A DNA stretch of 64,000 nucleotides. Origin: Sabellastarte sp. h YS-2021 (Eukaryota > Annelida > Polychaeta > Sabellida > Sabellidae). Every line of letters begins with the position of its first letter. The first letter of the stretch is position 1. Under the pieces are notes generated by a model, which was given only the letters and a program-made list of their open reading frames with translations, searched no databases and had not been told where the DNA came from. Location: contig OZ024930.1 in the NCBI GenBank assembly GCA_964017235.1, positions 31,190,614-31,254,613 on the forward strand. Direction: 5' to 3'. Below are positions 47,245 to 59,200 of the stretch, one piece after another. A program made the position numbers and the translations under genes.

Positions 47245-50200
47245 GTTAGTCTATTTAAAGGACCTGTTGCAGTAATCATTTTCTTCTTTGTCTCCACTAT
47301 GAGACATATCCACCGGTATATGGTATTTATCTTTGTTGTATGTGTCCACCTCTTTTATCTCCCACTGAGGCCTAGTGGGTAACACACTTGCCTAGGAACA
47401 CAGAGGACATTGGTTCACACCAAGGTACAGGCAGATACATAGTGGCTTGGTGAGAACTTAAAATATGGTGGTCCCTTGTCATTGGGTGCTATCCCCAGTG
47501 GCTGGCTAAAGAACCTTAAGGACGTTGATAAATGGTCATCCTTGAGCCTCTGTCTTTTCAGTTAGGGGAATGTCAGTAACTTGAGAGTTGGGCTGTACTT
47601 GTGCAGTCGGATGAGTCATATAAGTCCTGAAGTACATGCAGATATTGCACGTAGTATAAATACAAAATAAATTTAAAAGAAAGACTCAATACCCTTGTGC
47701 TTATCAAGTTTAGCAATAAATCAGATGGCTTTCAAGTTTTTGGTTGTGGGTTTGAGTCCAATTCAAGACAGCACACTGGTCATTATGTCAATATATAAAC
47801 CATGCTTTTTGAAAGGGATATTAAAAGGTTTTCACTTTGATCATAGACCAAAAATGGACATGATGATGCTATTTTTGAGGTTATGGGTTCAGATCTTGTC
47901 CTTGCCACAAAGTGGAATATATATTTTGGCACATTTGTGCAGGTGCCCAGTAGTTTAAGGTGTAGCATCTAGACTGATTAATATCATCACATAAGGGATC
48001 CAATGGGTTGATAGCATGAAAACCATTTAATATACATCACAATAAATCAACATAATCATCTATAACAGATTGCTAATAGCACGTCATGTACAAGAAATAT
48101 AGACTTTGTTTTTATTTTAATTTTCTGTTTAAATTCAGTCATAAATTCAAGGAAATTGCACAACAGTATAAATACAACCAGCCATGTCTTGTTTTGTGTG
48201 CAGATGCATCTTCTTCTTGACACATTTATGATTTGGAAAAAACAGCCACTTTTCCTTCCTACAAGCTAGATCTGCATCCTTGAAGTTAATCCTTAGTTTA
48301 TGAGATTATAGCTTCAAGAAGATTGCTAGCAACTTTAAAAGACTGCTTGCAACTATATTATAGAGTTACATGTGGTAGATATTGTATAATAGAGAGTAAT
48401 CAATTCACTGGCTTAACAAAAACCTAAATAAAAATCAATTTAAAACACAATCCACCTTTTATTGCACCATGATTCACCCAGTTACAAGACTACTATGATT
48501 CATTACATAACCAGTTCAAAAAATGTAAGTAACTGCTTGCATATGTGTTAATTTATTTTCTGAGTTCTTCACCCTTTAGATACATATGAAGAAAGGAATC
48601 TCTTGATAAAGAATGTCTACCCAAGACTTAAAGAATACTGCAGAAGTAAACATGATCTCGACTTTCAGGTTAGTTTGTGTCTGTTTCAACAAAACTTTAG
48701 CATCAAGATGGAATGGATGCTAGAACAGTAAAATTCTGCTCCAGTGAGTATGAACAGAAATCTGTTTAAATGCTTTGTCAAAAAAACCCATTAAAATATC
48801 AGTAACTCTATTGTATGATTTTGTACGACAAAATGTGTGGTGTATGTTGAAGCAATATAAAATACACATTCAGATCTATATCATACTACACAGTGTTCTC
48901 ATGATTTATACAATTGTATACAAATATCCTGGTGTATGAATTAAAATGCAATGTCAGTATCAATTATACTATACCAAACTCAAATTTAACTGTATATTGT
49001 ATTGATATTGAAATTATTATTTCAAATCATAAAATGCAGGATTTGACAGCTACTTGTGCTTGAATTATGAAAAAAAAGTGCTGAAGATATATTTGAGAAG
49101 GATCATAAATTTAAGACAAATAACCCAGACAAACATAATGATCAAAATTAAGAGTAGTTAGAAACTATAGGAACAAGGAACAAGTTTATTCAGTATTTAA
49201 AGGCCTCAGGCCCGTGATACACAAAATTTTAACTATTAAACTGCAAACAACTACGGTATGCACTGGATTTTAGTACACAGGTTATTACAATTACATTTAC
49301 AAGCAAAACGTAAAGTACAGTGATATCCTAACTCAATTGGCCCAATTTCACTTAACTTAAAAGAGTGGAACAGGAAACAAGCTAAATTTGTAAGTTTCAA
49401 TGGATTATCTGTTGACATTAGATAAATGAACTTATCATAGTTACCATTTACCATATATGGAATATACTTTTCTCTTAATTCAGTATTGTTTTTTCGAAAT
49501 GGAGGCATTGTCAAGAACAATGAGAAATGGTTTTTTAATTCAGAAAGGATTGAGGTGGTCCCATATTATAGATACTTAGGATTATTTTTTTTCATCAAGA
49601 TTGAACTGGTCCTACACAACCAAATCATTAAATGTACAGTCAAGCAAGGCATTGTGTACAATTAAAAAACTTTATTATAGATGTAATGGTCTTCCTTTAA
49701 AAATTTTATTTGAAATATTTGATACTGTTATTGTTCCTATAGTTACATATGGTGCTGAAATATGGGGTTTCAAAAAACGTAATGAAATAGAAGCAGTTCA
49801 GTTGAAATTGTGTAAATATGTATTAGGAGTTGGTTCACAAACCCTAAATGTAGCTGTATTGGGAGAATGCGGAAGATTCCCACTTTTTATAGTATACTAC
49901 ACAAAGTGCATCAAATATTGGCTTAAACTAATATCTATGGAGGCATCCGAGTTAACAAAGAGTTGTTATAACATGTCCTTACAAATGTGTGATGCAGGGA
50001 AAATAAGTTGGGTATTCTTTGTTAAAAATATGTTATATAAATATGGTTTTGGTTTTGCATTTCAAAACCAGGGTGTAGGTGATAAAAAACAATTTATCTT
50101 ACTGTTTAAACAAAGATTAAAAGATAATCACCTTCAAGAATGGAATGGTACTATAAATGAAATGTCTAGGTTGCAATGTTACTCAAAGTTTAAGAATGTT

Positions 50201-53200
50201 TTTGAAGTTGAAAAGTACCTCTCAGTTGTTGATATTAGGAAGTACAGAGTTGCATTGACAAAGTTTCGTTGTTCAAACCATTCTCTATATGTTGAATTAG
50301 GAAGACAAAAAAGTCTCCCCTATCGTTTGAGATTTTGTGAATTCTGTAAGTTTGCAAGTTTAAATTGCATAGAAGATGAGTTTCATATGATAGAAACTAT
50401 ATAGCTATATTTGGAAAGCACTATCTGATGGCATACTAGAAACACTTTTGGTTTTAATATTGAAATTTGTGGGAGCTATATTGATCAATTTTGAAATATT
50501 GATGTATGATCGCTATCTTGAAACTACTGGCCTGAATGAAACCTAGTCATGTACCTATGTGACCAATTTAGTGAAAGTTGTAGTATTAAGTAAACATGGT
50601 ACAGTATTCATACATTCTTATTACAGGTGGTTGACATGCGTTGGGGAGTGAGGGATGAAGCCTCAGATGATCATATCACCTCCAAACTGTGTCTGGAAGA
50701 AATACAAAACTGTCAGAATATTTCTGTGGGGCCCAATTTTGTGGTATGGCATCATTTTTTTTTCTTCACTTAATATGTATAGGTTAATGACCAAGTAAGT
50801 GTCCAATACTGGATAATAATGGACTGTTTACGAGGTCCCGAAGGGACCAAGTCAACAGTCCATTATTTTCCAATATTTTCCGTCGTTGTCTATTTCTATA
50901 ACAAAATGCCAAAGTAAAATGAAGAAACATTGGAAATGGGAGCTTAGAAAATTTTGGATTTTTTTGTATCCAGAGTATGAGCTGGAGCTTTCCTAAAATT
51001 TAGTCACTTCTGCCTTTGGGCCACCCACTAAAAATATATTACTTTGGGAGTTTTAAAGAGTTACTGGAGAAATCTTACTTTACCAGTATGCAATCTGCCA
51101 TATTTAATAATTACAGGATATTGTCAAGGAAATTTGAAATTAAATCAACATAGTTATAACTTGGTGCAAGCCCCAAACCCCACAATATCATGTGCATTTG
51201 TCTTTTGCAATAAATTAAAAGGAAAAATAAAAAGAATTTAAAAAAAAATGTTAAGAATATTATCCCCCAAATCTTGTACCAACGAAGTAAAATCTTGCTC
51301 AGTTGCAAATTCTAAAATGGTTCAACATGAGCCTGTGATGAGATCTTCATTTCATGTTCATCATCTTTCTTGACATCTATGTTACAAAGAGGCCCAAAAA
51401 CAAAGTGTCAATACACAATCTAATCTAATCTAATGTGGACTTTTATAGCGCTTAATCTCCATCACTGATGGACTCTAAGGCGCATCTAAACATAGAGCAA
51501 GGCAGTTAGCGTTAATCAAGGGACATAGCCGGGTCGTACCAAGGAGACACAGATGTGACGGGGGAGGCTATGGTGGGTAGGCTTTTGCAAACAGGTATGT
51601 TTTAAGCATATGACTTAATGACTAACTTTTCTTGCATTATAGACCTTCATAGGACAGAGGTATGGTTATCGCCCCATTCCATCCAACATCCCTGCCACAG
51701 AGTTCAGGCATCTGCTGGAATCCTTGCAGGGTCTGAATGAGGACACTTCTGTTCTAAAACAGTGGTACTTAGAGGACACTAACTCCAAACCAAGTGTCTT
51801 CATCTTACAGAAGATCAGTTCACTCATTCCTGAGTACATATCCAAGGTATGTACATTAGATTTGTACAATATTAGAATTATGGAGGAGAACACAGGAGAT
51901 GGAAGCACGGCGTTGAGACCGCTTTACTATAATACTAAAACTAAATATTGAAACCAGTACCTCGATTGTCAGCACATAAAACCATGGGAAATATTAAAAT
52001 ATTAGAGTTATCTCCTAAATAATCTTCACAACACTAGAACACAACTTTTTTCTGTAGCTCAATATCGAAACAGTTTTGCATTGTTGGATATGTAAAGTAT
52101 TTTACCAGCTTCTTCCTTATAAGAGTGGGAATATCCCCATTGTCAAGTTATTTTGTAAACAAACAGACTAACAAACAAACGCAAGCTGCCAATTACATCA
52201 CCTTCCTGGCATAGGTAAACAAAGCTGTGATAGATTACCCAGTGACACGAAAATGGTCCAAAATCATTAACTAAAGAAACTGAGCACAAAGACGTGAAGA
52301 GGGTTACCGTAAAGGTTACCATTAATTAATATGAGGAAAAAAATCTTCACATCCACGGGCCGACTTTAAATGGGCTGAGTTTGAAGTGGGCCGAGTTGTC
52401 CATAAAACATAGGAAGTGCCCTCTCTAGTGAAAACAGACGTGACCAATTTTGAAGATGCTAAAAAACAATTGAAATAGTTTCTTTTATGTACAAACTTCA
52501 TAAGGTCTTTAAAGAGATACATTGACAGTTTGTGACACTTAAGCAAACTGAAGCATGTGGAGTCATTTCTTTGCTCATTATTACATTTTCTGTTAGGTGC
52601 ACGGTAACCGTTGGTTTGGAGGATAATAGTGTGAGAAAACGTAAAGTATTAGAAACAAACCTCAAATATGAAGAAATTACAAACTTTTATCCCATATTTT
52701 TTATATATTTTACGAAAGCCTGGAACCGCCATCCAAATTCAAAATATGTTATTTGGAATTCCAAATACGTATTTGGAATTCCAAATACGTATAGCATATT
52801 TTGAATTTTGAATTTGGATGGCAGTACCAGGCTTTCGTAGATTTCTTTCAGAAGAACTGCAATGTTTTCTTTTCGCAAATCTTACTTCCGGTTGTTGGAC
52901 CTATTCGATTGGGGATATGGTAGAACACAATTTCTATCGGTATCAGGAAATCGGTATGGTTTCACACTGGTAGGGTACTGTAATGAAAAATCTGACCCTG
53001 CCCTAATATTGGTACATTAACAAAACATAACTTTTTGTTCTGCTGAAATTGTAACAGTTTTCCAGTGGGATACTGATGAGCCAAATATGAAACCCTCTCA
53101 TCAATATTGTACAGTGATTCTTTCATCAAACCCACACACAATTAAAGAGTCCTTCATATCGCCTCTTTCAACTATAAAGTCTAAAATCCCACAAAGTCTT

Positions 53201-56200
53201 GGGATACACTGACTTTTTGGAATTCCCTTCTGTTGCATATAACAACCAGTCCCTTCCCAGCAGGCACGCGACTTGGAAATCTGGTTGATTCCAACGGTGA
53301 AATCTGGTTGAAATATGTGAAGATTTTGCAAACCGTTTTTAGTTGGATCCAACCGGTGAAATCATGTTGAAACCAACTGTTGAAATCTGGTTGAATTCAA
53401 TGGTTGAAATCTGGTTGAAATACGTGTAGATTTTGCAAACCGTTTTTGGTTGGATCCAACCGGTGAAATAAGGTTGAATTCAATGGGTGAAATCAGGTTG
53501 AATTCAGTGGGTGAAATCTAGTTGAAATACGTGTAGATTTTGCAAACCGTTTTTGGTTGGATCCAACCGGTGAAATCAGGTTGAATTCAATGGGTGAAAT
53601 CAGGTTGAATTCAATGGGTGAAATCTGGTTGAAATACATGTAGATTTTGCAAACTGTTTTTGGTTGAATCCAATGTATGAAATATGGTTGAATTCAATGG
53701 GTGAAATCAGGTTGTTTACACTGTCTTCTTTAGTTGAATCATTGTAGCTTGTGTTGCATAATTATAGCTTCTTAATAATATTATCTAACTATCCATATGC
53801 ATATTATACAATTTGGATACAACTTCAAAGTAATTAATTCTCTCCAAGATTACATGTTTTCATGAATCATTGTATATTCAATATTCTATTTCTGATGACG
53901 TAATATCGCATAATTTTTTAATCAGCTTTCAAATATGCTCAAGATATGTAAATCCATATTTGCCAACTAGATATCCATTTTTATGTTATTAATAGCACCT
54001 GTATTATTCAATGCCTTCAATTGAAATTCTTTTTGTGAAATTTTAAAATATTTTTTTCTTTGTAAATAACAAACAATTGTGATGTATTATTTATATCTTC
54101 AGTATTTTATAGAATCAGTTTCTTTTAAATGTTTTATTAAGTTGGCTATAATTATATTGTAATTATAAAGAAGCTATAATCATGTAGCAAAGCCACAATG
54201 CTCAGTTCAGATGCTTGTGTCTCATACAACTTTGTCATATATACTGAAAAAAAACACAAGAAAAGCCACATTTGAACAACTCCACCCATTACTCCCCAAT
54301 TTAATTAGTTGTCAGTGCTGACCACACACAAAAACAAGAGGAGAGTGCCCGTGAACGGGCACTGTGTCAGCTGACTGAGTGTTTTTGATTTGTGAAGGTG
54401 ATTAGAGGACAGAATAATTATCAGGAAAAGGGCTGTACAGAAATACAGTAAATGGTAACTGAACAGCAAGTTCGAAAGAAATTCCGAAGCTGACAGTAGA
54501 AAAGGATAAAAAAGTTGTGCCCTGTAAATGGTATTATGAAGGAAAATAACAAGGTAATTGTTTAAGTGTAAAAAATAGGTTAAAACATATTTAAAGAAAT
54601 ACTACAAATGCAATATCCTCGTTCGACCTTGAAGAAGGGGTCCAAGGTCAAATCTAACCACACAAATACATTCCCAGCCCATGATTTCCTATGGTTTACC
54701 ATTCCAAACCTCTAGGACCAATTATAAATGAGTTATAAGCACTTTTAAGCTTGGCTGTCCTCATTTGACCTTGAAGGAGGGGTCCAAAGGTCAAATCTGA
54801 CCATACCAAAGATTCCGAGCCAATGATTTCCTATGGGATGGTTTACCATCCCAAATCTCTGTCACCAATAATAAGCGAGTTGTAGGCACTTTCAATTTTC
54901 GCTATCCTCATTTGACCTTGAAGGAGGGTTCCAAGGTCAAATCGGACCATATCAACAGATTCACAGCCCATGATTTCCTGTCTGTTTACCATCCCAAACC
55001 TCTGGGACCAATAATAAGCGAGTTATAAGCACTTTTAAGTTTGGCTATCCTTGTTTGACCTTGAAGGAGGGGTCATTGAAGGTCAAATCTGACCACACCA
55101 AAAGATTCCCACCCCATGATTTCCTACAGGTTGGTTTATCATCCCAAACCTCTAGGATCAATAATAAGGGAGATATAAGCACTTTTCATGACTGACAAAA
55201 AACACCTGTGACGGCCATCTTGTTTCTCAAAATGAGGCCAAAAATATTCCCAGACAACATTTTATGGTTATTAATATATACTGCAAACTTAAGAAAGCTA
55301 GCTATAATATTTTTTTTCATCAGAGCAGTAATGGTGAAATCTCTCTCTACACACTGCGGCTATCCAGTGGATACAATGATTTACTCAACAGTGAGAACCT
55401 GAAAGTAGCTATTGCTCAGCTATGCCATGACATAGAGGTCTGCAATTTCACTATGTTATAGCTGACCAAAAATTCTGTGAATAACATATTTAACAAATTA
55501 CTCTAAATGTAATAGTTTTCAAGTTACAACTGATTTACTCAACAGTGAGAACCTCAAAGGAACTATTACTCAGCTATGCAATGAGCTACATGTCTGAAAT
55601 TTTACTATGTTATAGCTAACCCAAAAGTAGGTGAACAACATATTTAAGCAAACTACTGTAAATGCAATAGTTTTCAAGCTACAACTGATTTACTCAATAG
55701 TGAGAACCTGAAAATAGCTATTGCTCCGCTATGCCATGAGCTATAGGTCTGTAATTTCACTATGTTATAGCTGACCCAAAAGTAGGTGAACAATATATTT
55801 CAACAAAATACTCCAAATGCAATATTTTTCAAGTTATAGCTGATTTACTCAACAGTCAGTACCTGAGAATAGCTATTGCTCAGTTGTGCCAGGAGCTATA
55901 GGTCTATAATTTCACTATGTTATAGCTGACCCAAAAGTAGCTGAATAACATATTTGCACAAATTTCTGTAAATGCAATAGTTTTCCAATTATAACTGATT
56001 TACTCAAAAGTGAGAACTTCAAAGTAGCTATTACTCAGCTATGAAATGAGCCACAGGTCTGAAACTTCACTATGTTATAGCTGACCCCAAAATAGGTGAA
56101 TAACATATTGAAACAAAATACTCTAAATGCAATAGTTTTCAAGTTATAAGTGATTTACTCAACAGTGATAACCTAAAAGTAGCTATTACTCAGCTATGCC

Positions 56201-59200
56201 ATGAGCTACAGGTCTGAAATTTTACTATGTTATAGCTGGCCCAAAAGTAGCTGAATAACATATTTATACGAAATTCTCTAAATGCAATAGTTTTTAAGTT
56301 ACAAGTGATTTTACTCATGATGGAAGTTACTGAAAAGCCCAAAAGTAGCTGTTACTCACTTAGCTATTGAGACAGACACCCAACTTACTCACCATATTGT
56401 AGCTATGAAAAAAGTAGCTGAATAACATATTTTAACAAAATGCTCTAAATGCAACACTTTTCAAGTTATAAGTGATTTACTCAACAGTGATAACCTAAAA
56501 GTAGCTATTACTCAGCTATGCCATGAGCTACAGGTCTGAAATTTTACTATGTTATAGCTGACCCAAAAGTAGCTGAATAACATATTTATATGAAATTCTC
56601 TAAATGCAATAGTTTTCCAATTACAACTGATTTACTCAATAGTGAGAACTTCAAAGTAGCTATTACTCAGCTATGCCAGGAGCCACAGGTCTGGAACTTC
56701 ACTATGTTATAGCTGACCCCAAAATAGGTGAATAACATATTTAAACAAAATACTCTAAATGCAATAGTTTTCAAGTTATAAGTGATTTACTCAACAGTGA
56801 TAACCTAAAAGTAGCTATTACTCAGCTATGCCATGAGCTACAGGTCTGAAATTTTACTATGTTATAGCTGACTCAAAAGTAGCTGAATAACATATTTATA
56901 CGAAATTCTCTAAATGCAATAGTTTTTAAGTTATAAGCGATTTACTCAACAGTGATAACCTAAAAGTAGCTATTACTCAGCTATCCCATGAGCTACAGGT
57001 CTGAAATTTTACTATGTTATAGCTGACCCAAAAGTAGCTGAATAACATATTTATACGAAATTCTCTAAATGCAATAGTTTTTAAGTTATAAGCGATTTAC
57101 TCAACAGTGATAACCTAAAAGTAGCTATTACTCAGCTATCCCATGAGCTACAGGTCTGAAATTTTACTATGTTATAGCTGACCCAAAAGTAGCTGAATAA
57201 CATATTTATACGAAATTCTCTAAATGCAATAGTTTTTAAGTTATAAGCGATTTACTCAACAGTGATAACCTAAAAGTAGCTATTACTCAGCTATGCCATG
57301 AGCTACAGGTCTGAAATTTCACTATGTTATAGCTGGCCCAAAAGTAGCTGAATAACATATTTATACGAAATTCTCTAAATGCAATAGTTTTTAAGTTACA
57401 AGTGATTTTACTCATAATGGAAGTTACTGAAAAGCCCAAAAGTAGCTATTACTCACTTAGCTATTGAGACAGACACCCAACTTACTCACCATATTGTAGC
57501 TATGAAAAAAGTAGCTGAACAACATATTTTCACAAAATGCTGTAAATGCAACACTTTTGAAGTTATAAGTGATTTAGTGCATGATTTCATGAATTTTAAT
57601 GCATTAAAAATTATTAAAAAAATTTATTAAAAAAAAAGTAAGACAGATCCAGGTCTCATACTCACACAAGAGAATCTACCTCTGGCCTAGTACATATATG
57701 CAAGATATGAGAGAAATCCCTGCAATAGTCACTGAGAAAATTGTGATAAAAAGTTGAAATTTTCACACTTTTGGTGGGGTACCCCCCTTGTAATGTCTCT
57801 AGCAAACAGACGAACAGACAGATTTGCATGCCTTGAACAATTTTTCATCCTCGATAGATAAGGTATCTTTTAAAAAAAACAGCATGTCTCTAGGCCTTGT
57901 AGTTTTGGAGAAGAAGTTGTTCACGCGTATCAGCTGACATAAAAACAGACTTAAAGAAGTAAACACCATGCCTGCAACTGAGCAAGGGTAAATTCCCACC
58001 TCCACCCCTGCTGTGTTATATAATTACTTTAGTCACAGGTCCAATGTCCTGTGTAGCAGGGTACAGATAAGAAAAACCAGGAACCCCCCAACCTCACTGT
58101 TGTGTGATAAAATGTTATAGCTTAGGTTCTCTGTGTAGGGAAGTTTTCAGTGTAAACTTGTAAACTGAAAACTATTTTCTTTGTATATGGGAGAATTTGA
58201 GAAACAAATTCTGATTACTAAGTTTTGATGAATAAGTTTGAATTTATCTTTTTTATTTAGGATAAATTTGACTTCAAAATGTTTTTTTTAATTATCGAGA
58301 ATTGCATTAATCAAAATATAATTATAAATTATAAAAATTATATTTGGATGCATCAGTTAATTAATAAGGAGAATGGAGAAAAATGTACAAGTACATGTAA
58401 CCATAATCTTTATCATCTTTATAATCTTTAAAAATTAGTCTTTGCTTTACAAATACCTACAAATTCAAAAACAATTGCAATAATTGTTATTTCAAAAACT
58501 TGAAAAAGAATTTTCAATCGATGATTACCAGGCATTCATTTCCCAACATTCAACCTGTTTTCTGTTCAATAACATGATTAAGATTTCATGTCCAAAAAAC
58601 CTAACTTGATTTAGTGGTGATTTTTTTATGAAGTATCACTACTTTTTCCAGTCAGAAATTCAGCTTTGAAATAGTGTTGAAATTGTGTCAGTGTCAGTTT
58701 TTCAACCAAAAATCACCATGATTTCTGGTCAAAATATCACTACTTTTTCATGCCAGAAAACTAACTTAGATTTAGTAGTTGGTAATGTTCATTTCAACGT
58801 CAGGACCTGTTTTCAACTCTAAATCAACGACATTTCAAGGCGTGTGCCTGCTGGGTTAGTAATATATATCCTTCAGTAAGCACCTTAAGACCAACTTCTT
58901 CAGCCAATTTTAGCTTTCCCCACTTGGTATGTTTCTCATGTTGACACCTTCTACTTTGGATAACTGACCTAAAATGTCCCTTGACTTTAGCATTTTGTCC
59001 ATTCATTTATTAGTTAGCATACTGAGATCCCCTGTGTACAGAAGATATTGTGCCTGCTAAGCAATGGATTCAGCTTAGGTAACTATGATTTCACTGTGAT
59101 GCTATAGTTTAAAATTATAAAAAAAAAATCTATACTACACAAATGCATATCTGTGGGAACAGACAAGTGTGCACAGGCCTTAATACAAATAGTATAACTA

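Larger units (their letters stand above)
54331..57975 (+). mobile_element. Satellite-bearing composite element, copy 2 (larger)
   Basis: Left block: AAAACAAG, a perfect hairpin GTGCCCGT-GA-ACGGGCAC (54345-54362), then TGTGTCAGCTGACTGAGTG and GTGCCCTGTAAATGGTA, as in 44413. Core: four 145-bp units (54610-55195), a spacer, then 14 units of the 155-bp satellite. Right block from 57578: GTGCATGATTTCATGAATTT, GATCCAGGTCTCATACT, GAGAAATCCCTGCAATAGTC, CAGCATGTCTCTAGGCC, CTTGTAGTTTTGGAGAAG. Longer than copy 1 mainly through more satellite units and the extra 145-bp array. Probably non-autonomous and Helentron-like; inference. Confidence 0.8.
53256..58855. mobile_element. TIR element with CCCAGCAGGCAC ends, minisatellite arm, enclosing the second satellite element
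   Basis: Left end CCCAGCAGGCACGCGAC (53256) and right end GGCGTGTGCCTGCTGGG (to 58855) are inverted repeats. The left arm is a 107-bp minisatellite. The right arm (58540-58855) has TTGAAA/TTTCAAC phrases of the same style in inverted sense. No transposase. A 3.6-kb composite satellite element lies between the arms. Treating both ends as one element is inference; target duplication is not clear (CTT on the left, TTA on the right). Confidence 0.65.

Noticed and set aside
49601-50404. 267-codon intact host gene
   Set aside because: Recognisable LINE protein wording (VPIVTYGAEIWGF) and enclosed within a target duplication; its last codons run into host DNA.
44413-57975. CRISPR-like regular repeats
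   Set aside because: The repeats are contiguous 155-bp satellite units with no unique spacers, in a eukaryotic sequence.
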